A DNA stretch of 64,000 nucleotides from Microvirga massiliensis (GTDB lineage Bacteria > Pseudomonadota > Alphaproteobacteria > Rhizobiales > Beijerinckiaceae). Location of the stretch: NCBI RefSeq assembly GCF_001006805.1, contig NZ_LN811353.1, positions 272,487 to 336,486 of the forward strand. The letters are read 5' to 3'. Shown here piece after piece: positions 51,847 through 61,128 of this stretch. How positions within the stretch are numbered: the first letter of the stretch is position 1; every line of letters starts with the position of its first letter. The notes beneath the pieces were generated by a model. It was not told the DNA's origin. It ran no database searches and saw only the letters and a list, made by a program, of their open reading frames with translations. Both the position numbers and the translations under genes were made by a program.

Positions 51847-53445
51847 TTGGACTCGCCGTGGAAGGAACGATTCGAGAAGCGTCGCGAGCTCCTGTTCGGC
51901 ACGCGACTGGTCCCCTGTTACCGCGAGCGCCCACGGTCGTTGGATATTATGTTCCGCGATGCTGTTAACAGGGGACCAGTCGCGACGGCTGTCGTCGACG
52001 GCGAGCGCCGCTTCACCTACAGTGATCTCGACCAACAGGTCGATGCCCTGGCAGCCGGATTCGCCGAGCGAGGCCTGACAAAAGGCGATCGGGTCGCGCT
52101 GATCCTCGGCAACCGGTCGGAGTTCATCATCGCTCTCCTGGCCGTTGTTCGTATCGGCGCGGTCGCCGTTCCTATCGGCACCAGGGAGGCGGCACCCGGC
52201 ATCGCTTTCGTCCTCAACAACTGCCGGGCCGAAGCGGTCGTGCACGATGCCGAGCTATCCGCCCTGCTTCCGCCGGCCGAGGGCGCACCGCACCTGCGCC
52301 TGCGCATCTGCGTCGGCGGAGATGTCGGCGGCTCGGAGAGCTTCGAGCGGCTGGCTCAGGACGGTGGAAAGCCGCCCCCCGTCTCCGTCCACGAAGAGGA
52401 CGGGGCAGTGATCCTTTATACCTCCGGCACGACCGGCCTCCCTAAGGGAGCAGTGCTCTCGCACGTCAACATCGTCCATTCCTGCATCCACTTCCAGGAA
52501 TGCTGGGAGTTCGAGGACGGGGAGCGCTCGATTCTTGCTGTGCCCGCCTCACACGTGACCGGCCTCGTCGCCATCATTGCCAGCATGATCCGCGTCGCCG
52601 GTTGCACGATCATGATGCGGAGCTTCGGCGTGCAGGACTTCATCGAACTTGCCAGCCGGGAAAGGATGACCACCACCGTTCTCGTGCCCGCGATGTACAA
52701 TCTCATCCTCCTGCGCGGCGACCTCGCGTCGGCGGACCTCTCCGCATGGCGGATCGGCGGATTCGGGGGCGCGCCGATGCCCGAGGCGAGCATCCAGGCG
52801 ATGGCTGAGCGGTTGCCGAACCTTCAGCTTCTCAACGCCTACGGCTCCACCGAATGCGCAACGATCATCAGTGTCGTGCCGCCAGGCTACACCAATCGCT
52901 GCCTCGATTCGGTCGGCGTGTGCGTTCCGTGCGGCGACCTCCGCATCGTCGATGACGAGGGCCGCGAGGTGCCGCCGGGAGAAACTGGAGAGGTGTGGAT
53001 CCGCGGTCCCATGACTATTCGCGGATACTGGGAGCGCGATGAGGCGACCGCTGCCTCCTTCGTCGACGGCTACTGGCGCTCCGGCGACATCGGCTCCCTC
53101 GATGAGGAAGGGCTGTTGCGCCTCTTCGATCGCAAGAACGACGTCATCAATCGGGGCGGCTACAAGATCTACAGCGTCGAGGTGGAAAACGCCCTCGCGC
53201 GTCACCCGGACGTGATCGAGGCTGCAGTGGTCGGGCATCCCGACCCGGTTCTCGGCGAAAAGGTTCACGTTTTCGTCTCGCGGAAGTCTGAGGCGCTCGA
53301 CGAAAGCGCCATCCGCAGCTTCTGCGGTGGCCTCTTGGCGGAGTACAAGGTGCCGGATCAGGTGACCTTCCTGCCGGAAGGACTTCCGCGCAACTCGAAC
53401 GGGAAGATCCTGAAGCGCGTCCTACGCGACCGCATCAACGACTGA
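51847..53445 (+). CDS. Acyl-CoA synthetase, class I adenylate-forming (LvaE-like role)
   Basis: A 532-residue ligase that activates a carboxylic acid to its CoA thioester through an acyl-adenylate. Motifs: ILYTSGTTGLPKGAVLSH at about 195-212, LLNAYGSTECATI, YWRSGDIGSLDEEGLLRLFDRKNDVINRGGYKIYSVEVE, and the catalytic Lys in LPRNSNGKILKRVL. The TTG at 51847 follows GAGAGGAGGC and yields an N-terminus usual for the family, so I prefer it to ATG 51949. A 19-bp perfect inverted repeat lies inside the first 50 codons. It heads the operon with SDR, acyl-CoA dehydrogenase and APH kinase genes. Confidence 0.92.
   Translation: MDSPWKERFEKRRELLFGTRLVPCYRERPRSLDIMFRDAVNRGPVATAVVDGERRFTYSDLDQQVDALAAGFAERGLTKGDRVALILGNRSEFIIALLAVVRIGAVAVPIGTREAAPGIAFVLNNCRAEAVVHDAELSALLPPAEGAPHLRLRICVGGDVGGSESFERLAQDGGKPPPVSVHEEDGAVILYTSGTTGLPKGAVLSHVNIVHSCIHFQECWEFEDGERSILAVPASHVTGLVAIIASMIRVAGCTIMMRSFGVQDFIELASRERMTTTVLVPAMYNLILLRGDLASADLSAWRIGGFGGAPMPEASIQAMAERLPNLQLLNAYGSTECATIISVVPPGYTNRCLDSVGVCVPCGDLRIVDDEGREVPPGETGEVWIRGPMTIRGYWERDEATAASFVDGYWRSGDIGSLDEEGLLRLFDRKNDVINRGGYKIYSVEVENALARHPDVIEAAVVGHPDPVLGEKVHVFVSRKSEALDESAIRSFCGGLLAEYKVPDQVTFLPEGLPRNSNGKILKRVLRDRIND
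51902..51984. repeat. 19-bp perfect inverted repeat inside the ligase gene
   Basis: Arms CGCGACTGGTCCCCTGTTA (51902-51920) and its exact complement in reverse (51966-51984), separated by 45 bases. Both arms are coding (TRLVPCY and VNRGPVAT of the ligase). In mRNA they would make a 19-bp stem 55 bases after the start codon. Confidence 0.85.
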
Positions 53446-53521
53446 CAGGGTCGAGGCCGGGCGCCGGCTCAGCGCCCTCAACCGCTGCAGGCCGGCGCCA
53501 AACTGCTCAGGGAGATCGCTC

Positions 53522-54298
53522 GTGCCCAATGAACTACCTGTGAAATTCTCGCTTGACGGCCGGGTTGCATTCGTGACCGGCGCCTCGAGCGGAATCGGCC
53601 GGCATCTGTCCCTCGCGCTTGCCCGGGCCGGCGCGTCCCTGGCCGTCGCGGCGCGGCGGGCCGAGCGCCTCGAGACGTTGCGCCAGGAAATAGAGGCGAT
53701 CGGGGCGCGCGTGTGCTGCGTCGCCCTCGATGTGACGGACCGGGCGAGCGTCGAGGCGGGATTCGCAGCCGCCGAGGCGGCGCTCGGGACAGTCGACGTG
53801 CTGGTCAACAACGCAGGGGTCGCTGATCCGCAGAAGTTTCTCGACATGACGGAGGACGCATGGAGCTTGGTCGTCGACACGGATCTGACCGGCGTATGGC
53901 GCGTCGCGCAGGTTGCTGCGCGGCGCATGGCGGCGGGCTCCGGCGGCTCGATCATCAACGTCGCGTCCGCTCTCGGTTTGGCGCCTCAGAAGAACCAGGC
54001 CAATTATTGCGCGGCCAAGGCGGGCGTCATCCACCTGACGAAGGTCATGGCGCTCGAACTCGCAAATGCCGGGATCCGGGTGAACGCAATCGCACCCAGG
54101 TACTTCGAAACCGAGATCAACGCTGACTTCTTCGCTAGCCCTCAGGGCAGTTCCTACATCGACCGACTTGTCCCGCGCCGTGTAGGGCGCCTGGAGGAGC
54201 TTGATGGAGCGGTCCTCCTCCTTGCATCCGATGCCGGGCGGTTCATCACGGGCGCGGTACTGCCGGTCGATGGGGGCGCGCTGCTGAAAGGCTTCTGA
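53522..54298 (+). CDS. Short-chain dehydrogenase/reductase
   Basis: A 258-residue SDR of classical type, starting at GTG. NAD(P)-binding motif TGASSGIG at 19-26, NNAG at 96-99, and catalytic Ser149, Tyr162 and Lys166 (ANYCAAKAG). Arg45-Arg46 after the second strand suggest NADP preference, but this is weak. Between the ligase and acyl-CoA dehydrogenase genes, it most likely oxidises a 3-hydroxyacyl-CoA, the role of LvaD in the levulinate pathway. Confidence 0.9.
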   Translation: MPNELPVKFSLDGRVAFVTGASSGIGRHLSLALARAGASLAVAARRAERLETLRQEIEAIGARVCCVALDVTDRASVEAGFAAAEAALGTVDVLVNNAGVADPQKFLDMTEDAWSLVVDTDLTGVWRVAQVAARRMAAGSGGSIINVASALGLAPQKNQANYCAAKAGVIHLTKVMALELANAGIRVNAIAPRYFETEINADFFASPQGSSYIDRLVPRRVGRLEELDGAVLLLASDAGRFITGAVLPVDGGALLKGF

Positions 54299-54343
54299 CG
54301 TTCGACCAACCTTAGCACAAACCAAGCCCAGGAGGCTCTGGCC

Positions 54344-55564
54344 GTGGATTTCACCTTCTCCGAGAAAACGCGCTCTCTCGCACAGAGGCTCACGGCCTTC
54401 ATGGAGGCCCACGTCTACCCTGCGGAGGCGGAGTATCGCGAACATGTCGAGACTGCCGAGAACCGGTGGACCATTCCGCCCGTCATGGAGCGCCTCAAGG
54501 GGAAGGCGAGGAGCCAGGGGCTCTGGAACCTCTGGGCGCCGGGCGAGTACAACGAGCACAATCTGTCGAACCTCGAATATGCACCCCTGTGCGAAATCAT
54601 GGGGCGCTCTCTGATTGGAGCAGAGGTCTTCAACTGCAGCGCTCCGGATACCGGCAACATGGAGGTGCTGATCTGCTATGGGACCGAGGCCCAGAAACGG
54701 CAATGGCTCGATCCGCTGCTGAGAGGCGAGATCCGGTCCGCTTTCTGCATGACTGAGCCGGATGTTGCGTCGTCCGACGCAACCAACATTCAGTGCTCCA
54801 TTGATTCAGATGGCGACGACTACGTCATCAACGGACGCAAGTGGTGGGCGAGCGGGGCGCTCGATCCTCGATGCAGGATCTTCATCGTCATGGGCAAGAC
54901 GAATCCCCAAGCGAGCCGGCACGAGCAGCAGTCGATGGTGCTCGTGCCCACTGACACTCCCGGCGTACACATTGTTCGTCCCATGAGGGTCTACGGCGAG
55001 GACGACGCGCCGCACGGACACGCCGAGATCCTTTTCGAGAACGTGCGCGTTCCAAAGGCGAACATGCTCCTGGGCGAAGGACGCGGGTTCGAGATCGCTC
55101 AAGGGCGCCTTGGCCCCGGCCGTATCCATCACTGCATGAGGTTGATCGGGTGCGCACAACGCGCGCTCGAAATGACGTGTCAGCGGGCTGCCACCCGCGT
55201 CGCGTTCGGCCGCACGCTCGCCGAACAGGGCGCGGTGCGCGAGGACATCGCGCGTTCGGCGTGTGAGATCGAACAGGCGCGCCTGCTCACCCTTGCCGCT
55301 GCGGACAAGATGGATCGCGAGGGTAACAAGGCGGCCCGCGATATGATCGCGATGATCAAGATCGTGGCGCCGACGATGGCGCAGGATGTGATCGATCGCG
55401 CGGTGCAGCTGCACGGCGCGATGGGGATCAGTCAGGACACCGTGCTCGCGGATGCATGGAAGTACGCACGGATCTGCCGACTGGCCGACGGGCCCGATGC
55501 CGTCCACCGCGTCAGTCTGGGCAAGCAGCTAATCCAGCGATACGGAAACGTGCGGCAACACTGA
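54344..55564 (+). CDS. Acyl-CoA dehydrogenase, ACAD10/11-like
   Basis: A 406-residue flavoenzyme starting at GTG. Signatures: [75 protein letters not shown], and the end [17 protein letters not shown]. This C-terminus is that of the ACAD10/11 and LvaC group. In that group the acyl-CoA dehydrogenase works with an APH-type kinase on 4-hydroxyacyl-CoA by way of a phosphorylated intermediate. The stop overlaps the kinase start (TGATG at 55562-55566). Confidence 0.92.
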   Translation: MDFTFSEKTRSLAQRLTAFMEAHVYPAEAEYREHVETAENRWTIPPVMERLKGKARSQGLWNLWAPGEYNEHNLSNLEYAPLCEIMGRSLIGAEVFNCSAPDTGNMEVLICYGTEAQKRQWLDPLLRGEIRSAFCMTEPDVASSDATNIQCSIDSDGDDYVINGRKWWASGALDPRCRIFIVMGKTNPQASRHEQQSMVLVPTDTPGVHIVRPMRVYGEDDAPHGHAEILFENVRVPKANMLLGEGRGFEIAQGRLGPGRIHHCMRLIGCAQRALEMTCQRAATRVAFGRTLAEQGAVREDIARSACEIEQARLLTLAAADKMDREGNKAARDMIAMIKIVAPTMAQDVIDRAVQLHGAMGISQDTVLADAWKYARICRLADGPDAVHRVSLGKQLIQRYGNVRQH

Positions 55565-56627
55565 TGTCATCAAGCGGGCTCATCGATCTCGACCGACTCG
55601 TACCGTACCTGCGTGCCAATCTGCCTGGCTTCCAAGGGCCCGCGACCGTCCGCAGGTTTTCAGGCGGGCAATCGAATCCGACATTTCTCGTGGAGACACA
55701 GTCGGACAGATACGTTGTGAGGCGCAAGCCACCCGGGGTTCTCCTAAAGTCCGCCCATGCAGTGGAACGTGAGTACCGCGTAATGTCGGCGCTGAGCGGC
55801 ACTCCGGTTCCAGTGCCTCGCGTTCATCTCTTGTGCGAGGACGAATTGATTCTCGGCACGAGCTTTTTCGTGATGGACTTCCTCGATGGCCGGATCTTCT
55901 AGGACCCCGCACTGCCAGAAATCCCCGTCGCTGAGCGGGCGGCGTACTATCGCGAGATGGCGCACATCCTCGCCGAACTCTCGCGGCTTGATCCTGTGAC
56001 GGTCGGGCTGGATGATTTCGGTCGGCCGGGCAATTACGTCGAGCGTCAGGTTTCGCGTTGGATCACTCAGTATAGGGCATCAGAGACGGAAACCGTCGAG
56101 GCGATGGAAGAGCTCATCCAGGTTCTGGCGCGCCGGCGCCCGTCGGGCGGGGGCGTGGCGCTGGTGCACGGAGATTTTCGCATCGACAACCTCATCTTCG
56201 ATGCGGTTCACCCGAAAGTCATCGGAATTCTTGATTGGGAATTGTCGACGCTCGGAGCGCCGCTCGCCGATCTGTCCTACTTCTGCACAATGCTGCGCCT
56301 ACCGCGCAGCGGCCATGTCATGGGGCTTGGATTGGAGAACCGGACTGCGCTCGGCATTCCGACCGAAGAGGCGCTTCTTACGGAGTTCCAGACCTATGGT
56401 GGCCCTTTACTGGGTGACGACTTCCACCTCTGGCTTGCCTTCCACGCTTTCCGATTCGCGGCCATCGGCAGGGGGTGAAGAAGCGTTACTTAGAGGGCAA
56501 TGCATCGAGTGCCGACGCCGCGAGAGCAGCCACCATGGTGGAGATTGCAGCCGAGCTTGGCCGTGACCTGTGCCGTAGTGATCGCCTATCCGCCAGTCGC
56601 TCCTCGGAAGACCGCACGAGGGAATGA
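55564..56627 (+). pseudogene. APH-family kinase gene (LvaA/ACAD10-type), broken
   Basis: A phosphotransferase of the APH fold that should be about 350 residues. It reads normally to GRIF, then meets TAG (55900-55902) where relatives have Trp (GRxFWDPALPE). After that, in the same frame, DPALPEIPVAERAAYYREM, the catalytic loop VALVHGDFRIDNLIFD and the metal motif IGILDWELSTLG are intact. A second lesion lies in the G-run at 56471-56475: the frame ends at TGA 56476-56478, but the family C-terminus (KKRYLEGNASSADAARAA) continues in another frame to a stop at 56627. One added base would restore it. Either a recent pseudogene or assembly errors. Confidence 0.85.
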
Positions 56628-57012
56628 GTTCGGGATGGGCACCCACATTCAGCTGACCGAGACGACGAATGAGCTAGCGCGCGCCGGTTTCGGAGATGGC
56701 GCTCAGGAGCCCGGCCCTCTTACGGCAATCCTCTTCACGTGCCTGCACGATCTCCGTGCTGCTCCGCCCGAAAGCACCTGAACAAGCGCTCGACCTCTCC
56801 CTCACGCTGATGCGATGCCTCCGCGGAGCTGACGGACTTCAGTGCCGACCAAGCTGGTCATGCGGACAAGGTCGACTCTTAAACACTCGACTACTAGAGG
56901 GCAGTTGAAGAAGTCCCTCGCTGTTCGAATTCCGGCGTCGACATCACCTTGCGTTCCGACGCTGCTCGGGTTCCAAACCAAATCACGCGATGTTGCCCGA
57001 ACATCACTGAAC
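56628..57012. other. Right border gap of the island
   Basis: About 385 bases between the kinase remnant and the end of the ferric-type permease gene. Short frames exist (for example 56635-56781) but none is recognisable. Near the right edge, at 56936-56967, are the blocks CGTCGAC and GTTCCGACGCTGCTC that resemble the left border. No integrase or transposase is seen here. Confidence 0.4.
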
Positions 57013-58722
57013 TCAAACCCGCCAGGGCAGCACCCCAGTCGGTAACAGGCGCGCGAAGCGATCGAGGAGGATCATCACGGCGGAGATGACCATGATTGCC
57101 ACGATGCCGATCGCGGCGGCCTCGCTCGCGAGCCCGGCCTCCTCGAGGCTGAACAGGGCAACGCCGATTGTTTCCGTGCCGGACGTCCAGAGCAGTGCCG
57201 AAACGGTGAGTTCGTTGAACGCCGTGAGGAAGACCAGAAGAGCGCCCGCCGCTGCAGATGGGAGGATCGCAGGCCCGACGATCCGCACGAGCCTTTGCCA
57301 GAATCCGGCGCCGCAGATGCGCGCCGCTTCCTCGAACTCCGGCGGCAACTGTCTTGCCGCCGCAGACGGAGCCTTCAGGGCCATCGGGAGGAAGCGTGCG
57401 AGATAGGCAAAGAGGATGATCAGCGGGGTCGCATAGAGGCTCACCCCGATCAACGGCAGCGGGCGTAGGAACAGCAGGATGCAGGCGATCGCCAGCACCA
57501 CGCCGGGTAGTGCATAGGGGATTTCGAGAACGGTTTCGACGATGCGTCCGGCACGGCCGAGCCCTTCCAGCCCCCGCGCCAGCGGCAGCGCCAGGATGGC
57601 GAGAAGGAGCGCCGCCACTGCGGAGAACAGGAAGGAGTTCCGGAAGGCCCGGACCGTGACGTCCTGGCGCAGCAGGACTTCGGCGAAGTTCCGTGCCGTC
57701 AGCGTCTCGAGATTGAGCGGGGCGCCATAGGTCGGCACGAGGGCGGCCGTCAGGAGCGAGAGCACCGGCAGGATCAGGACGATCGCGATGATCGCGTACA
57801 GTCCGAGGCCGATGGGCCAGCGCCATCGGCCGAGCGCCCACAATCCGGAAACGCTGCGCCCGCGCGCGAGACGGCTGGGTTTCGTCCGCAGGGCCAGTTG
57901 CGCGACCATCAGACCGAGGGCAGCGATCGCAGCCACCAGGACCGACAGCGCGGCGACATCTCCGATGACGGAGGGGCCGAGGCTCGACAGGCGACGATAG
58001 ATGAGCGTCGGCAGGGTCAGGTAATTCACCGGCATCCCGAGCAGCGCGGGAATCCCGAAATTTCCAACCGCCGCCACGAAGGCGAGGGCGGTCGCGGCGA
58101 CGAGATGGGGCCTCATCAGAGGCAGCACGATACGGGCGAGGATCTGCCTCGGCTTCGCCCCCGCGGCCTGCGCGGCTTCGAGAAGATCGCGCGGAATCGT
58201 CCGCAGCCCTGCCTGCAGGGTGATGAACACGAGCGGCGCGTGATGCAGCCCGAGCACGACGATGATTCCCTCGCGCCCCACGAAAAGGTTCGGCGAACCC
58301 GGAGGCGGAGCCAGGCCGAGACTGTTCAGGAGCGGCGAGGACGGCCCGGACAGGGATTGGAAGGCAAGGGCGGTGACCTGCGGGGCGACCATCGTCGACA
58401 GCACGAAGAGAAGCGCCATCAACCGTCGCGCCGGCGGATCGAACAGGACGGTCAGGATCGCAACCGCGCCGCCGAGAGCGGTCGCGATGGCGGTCGATGC
58501 GAGGCTCGTTTCGAGGCTGTGGAGGGTTGCCCGCCAGGCGCTGCGGCTCGCGATTTCCGCGAAAGCGGGTCCGGGATCAAAGGAGCCTCCCGCCAGGAAC
58601 GCTGCCGCGACGAGGCGTGCGAAGGGCAGCGCCGAGAAGAGAACGACGCTGAACAGAACGAGGACGAGGATGGTGAAGCCGTCCCCGCCCGCGAAGGCGA
58701 CTGCTCGCGAACGCACCCTCAC
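57013..58722 (-). CDS. Ferric-type ABC transporter permease, fused two-domain
   Basis: A 569-residue inner-membrane permease with two homologous halves of about six helices each, as in FbpB/AfuB/SfuB. Both coupling loops are visible: LEAAQAAGAKPRQILARIVLPLMRP in the first half and FEEAARICGAGFWQRLVRIVGPAILPSAA in the second. The GTG at 58722 overlaps the stop of the binding-protein gene (GTGA). No ATPase gene follows; the best candidate is the convergently oriented one at 35544-36593, on the other side of the island. Confidence 0.92.
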   Translation of the reverse strand: MRVRSRAVAFAGGDGFTILVLVLFSVVLFSALPFARLVAAAFLAGGSFDPGPAFAEIASRSAWRATLHSLETSLASTAIATALGGAVAILTVLFDPPARRLMALLFVLSTMVAPQVTALAFQSLSGPSSPLLNSLGLAPPPGSPNLFVGREGIIVVLGLHHAPLVFITLQAGLRTIPRDLLEAAQAAGAKPRQILARIVLPLMRPHLVAATALAFVAAVGNFGIPALLGMPVNYLTLPTLIYRRLSSLGPSVIGDVAALSVLVAAIAALGLMVAQLALRTKPSRLARGRSVSGLWALGRWRWPIGLGLYAIIAIVLILPVLSLLTAALVPTYGAPLNLETLTARNFAEVLLRQDVTVRAFRNSFLFSAVAALLLAILALPLARGLEGLGRAGRIVETVLEIPYALPGVVLAIACILLFLRPLPLIGVSLYATPLIILFAYLARFLPMALKAPSAAARQLPPEFEEAARICGAGFWQRLVRIVGPAILPSAAAGALLVFLTAFNELTVSALLWTSGTETIGVALFSLEEAGLASEAAAIGIVAIMVISAVMILLDRFARLLPTGVLPWRV

Positions 58723-59702
58723 CGGGTGAAGATGTCCTCGAAGCGCTTCTTGTTCGAGGCTTCTTCCGCCAGCGCTTTGCCGGCGTCAAACGCCATGATC
58801 TTGATGTCTCCGCGCGGCGGATAGCCCGCCGGGAGAGCGACGTCCGGATGCGCCGGCACGTAGCCCTGCTTCGCGGCGAGTTCTTGACCGTCCTTCGAGA
58901 GCAGGAAGTCGACCAGAGCCTTGGCGGCTTCGGGATTGCCGGTGCTCTTGAGAATCGCGACGGGCTCGGTCACTGCGGATACCCCTTCCTTCGGGAAGAC
59001 GAACTCGACCGGCGCGCCCTTCGCCTTCTCGCGTATCGGCATGAAGTCGACGATCATTCCGTAGAGCTTCTCTCCTCCGGCCACCTTCTTGAGGATGTCG
59101 CCGTTGCCGCCCGCCGCGAGGGCGCCGTTCGCCTCGAGAGCCTCGTAAAACTTCCAGCCCTCGGGCAGGTTGCTCGTGAGGGTCACCGTGTGGATCAGCG
59201 CCGCTCCGGAGGTGAGTGGGCTCGGCATCGTGACCTGGCCCTTCGCCTCCGGCTTCGCGAGATCAGCCCAGGAGGAAGGCTTCATGGGCGCCTTCGTATT
59301 GTAGACGATCCCCGTCGTGATCAGCTTGGTGGCGAACCAGTGTTTCTGGGGATCGTGCAGGCCTGCCGGGTAGGCCGAGATGTCGGCCTCGTCGTGGGCG
59401 AGGAGCAGGCCTTCCCCTCTGAGGCTCTCCATCGTGACGCTGTCGGCGATCAGGAGTACGTCGGCCTGCGGCTGGCCGGCCTGGATCTCGGCGCGAAGCT
59501 TCGCGAGGATGCGCGGCGTCCCGTCCCGCACGAAGGAGATCTCGATGTCCGGGTATTTCACCTTGAAGGCGTCGATCGTCTGCTGGGCATCGGTGTTCGG
59601 CTGGCTCGTATAGAGAACGAGCTTGCCGGAGGGGGCTCCCTGGGCCAGCGCGGCCGGCGCGATCAGGGCAGCCGCAGCGAGCGCGGCGAGCAGGCGTCTC
59701 AT
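58719..59702 (-). CDS. Ferric-type ABC transporter substrate-binding protein
   Basis: A 327-residue periplasmic binding protein of the FbpA/AfuA-like class (SBP family 1). The signal peptide MRRLLAALAAAALIAPAALA is cut before QGAP. The mature part opens KLVLYTSQPNTDAQQTIDAFKVKYPDIEISFVRDGT. LVLYTSQ and the FxxKYP pattern are common to iron and 2-aminoethylphosphonate binders. No obvious Tyr-Tyr ferric motif appears, so the ligand (iron, phosphonate or another) is open. AGGAGA precedes the ATG at 59702. Confidence 0.9.
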   Translation of the reverse strand: MRRLLAALAAAALIAPAALAQGAPSGKLVLYTSQPNTDAQQTIDAFKVKYPDIEISFVRDGTPRILAKLRAEIQAGQPQADVLLIADSVTMESLRGEGLLLAHDEADISAYPAGLHDPQKHWFATKLITTGIVYNTKAPMKPSSWADLAKPEAKGQVTMPSPLTSGAALIHTVTLTSNLPEGWKFYEALEANGALAAGGNGDILKKVAGGEKLYGMIVDFMPIREKAKGAPVEFVFPKEGVSAVTEPVAILKSTGNPEAAKALVDFLLSKDGQELAAKQGYVPAHPDVALPAGYPPRGDIKIMAFDAGKALAEEASNKKRFEDIFTR

Positions 59703-59950
59703 GGGATGTCTCCTGAGATACGGCGGCGGCTGGCGCCGTCCTGTAGCGGGCGCGCTTAATGCATGTAGGTACGACACCGCAATGACAGAAGACATCCGCG
59801 TCAGCGAGTCCTGACGGGACGGTTCGCGGGCAGCACTCAGGCGGAAGCCGTCCCCGTGATGAACCTCGTGGTTTCGCTCACGCTCGCCACCATCTATGGA
59901 AAGCAGGATGCTCCGGCAGGACGGAGCGCACGTGAACGGAAAGACCGACG

Positions 59951-60922
59951 ATGCCCTCGAAGCTCGAACAACTCCGCGCCACGACCGTGGTGGTGGCCGA
60001 TACCGGCGACATCGAAGCGGTGCGCCGGCTGAAGCCGCAGGATTGCACCACCAACCCGACGCTGCTCCTCAAGGGCATCGAGACCCCCGCGGCGGGCCCG
60101 ATCCTCGAGGAAGCGCTGAGCTGGGGAAAGCGGCAGGGCGGCTCCCGCGAGGGCGTCGTGGCGGCGATCTGCGACCGGCTCGCCGTCGCCTTCGGGGCGG
60201 AACTCGCAGGGATCGTGCCGGGCCGCGTCTCGACCGAGGTCGATGCGGATCTCTCCTTTGACATCGCCGGCAGCGTCGCCAAGGCTCGCGCAATCATCGC
60301 GGCCTACGAAGCGCACGGAATCCCGCGCGAGCGCATCCTCATCAAGGTCGCGGCCACCTGGGAGGGTATCCGGGCGGCCGAGATCCTGCAGCGCGAGGGG
60401 ATCGACTGCAATCTGACCCTGCTCTTCTCCCTCCCGCAGGCTGCGGCCTGCGCGGATGCGAAGGTCTTCCTGATCTCGCCCTTCGTCGGGCGCATCTTCG
60501 ATTGGTACGTGAAGGCCGGCGGCGGGCCATATACGGGCGAGACCGATCCGGGCGTGCAGTCGGTCCGGCAGATCTACGCCTATTACAAGAGCCACGGGAT
60601 CGGCACCGTCGTGATGGGCGCCTCGTTCCGCAACGTGGGACAGATTGAGGCTCTGGCCGGCTGCGACCGCCTGACGATCTCGCCTGCGCTCCTCGACGAG
60701 CTTGCCGCCTCCGACGGCGACCTCCCGCGCCGACTCTCGCCTGAAAATGTCGAGAACGCTCCCGCTCGCCTGCATCTCGACGAGAAGGGCTTCCGCTTCG
60801 CCCTCAACGAGGATGCGATGGCGGCCGAGAAGCTGTCCGAGGGAATCCGGCTCTTCGAGAAGGATCTTCGTGCCCTGCGGGACCTCGTGGCGCGCGGGCT
60901 CGAGGAAGCGAAGGCCGCCTGA
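59951..60922 (+). CDS. tal: Transaldolase
   Basis: A 323-residue class I aldolase of the pentose phosphate pathway (sedoheptulose-7-P plus glyceraldehyde-3-P to erythrose-4-P plus fructose-6-P). Signatures: [11 protein letters not shown] at 31-41, the Schiff-base Lys132 in [23 protein letters not shown], and [26 protein letters not shown]. Length and Lys position match TalB. It is a single-gene unit, with the type I secretion pair convergent downstream. Confidence 0.97.
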   Translation: MPSKLEQLRATTVVVADTGDIEAVRRLKPQDCTTNPTLLLKGIETPAAGPILEEALSWGKRQGGSREGVVAAICDRLAVAFGAELAGIVPGRVSTEVDADLSFDIAGSVAKARAIIAAYEAHGIPRERILIKVAATWEGIRAAEILQREGIDCNLTLLFSLPQAAACADAKVFLISPFVGRIFDWYVKAGGGPYTGETDPGVQSVRQIYAYYKSHGIGTVVMGASFRNVGQIEALAGCDRLTISPALLDELAASDGDLPRRLSPENVENAPARLHLDEKGFRFALNEDAMAAEKLSEGIRLFEKDLRALRDLVARGLEEAKAA

Positions 60923-61128
60923 GCGGCCTCGTATGTCAACTCCTACGAAAGCCTCTGAGCGCCAGAGAGCGCCATGCTTCCTGACATCGAAAAGTGAGGT
61001 TATTCGGCACCGTTGAATCAAGGCTGGGAGCGTGCTGTAGGATGGCTGGTCCGGGCGCTAATGAGTGCTGAGGGTGTGGTCCTTCCGGAAAGGCCGAAGG
61101 CACATAGCCGGCAGGGTGCTCGGGATTC

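Noticed and set aside
51949..53445. Shorter ligase starting at ATG 51949, leaving the inverted repeat as a leader element
   Set aside because: The 34 residues before it match the N-terminus usual for this ligase class, and the TTG at 51847 has a strong ribosome site.
56635..56781. 48-codon frame after the kinase remnant
   Set aside because: No recognisable motif, no ribosome site; probably by chance.
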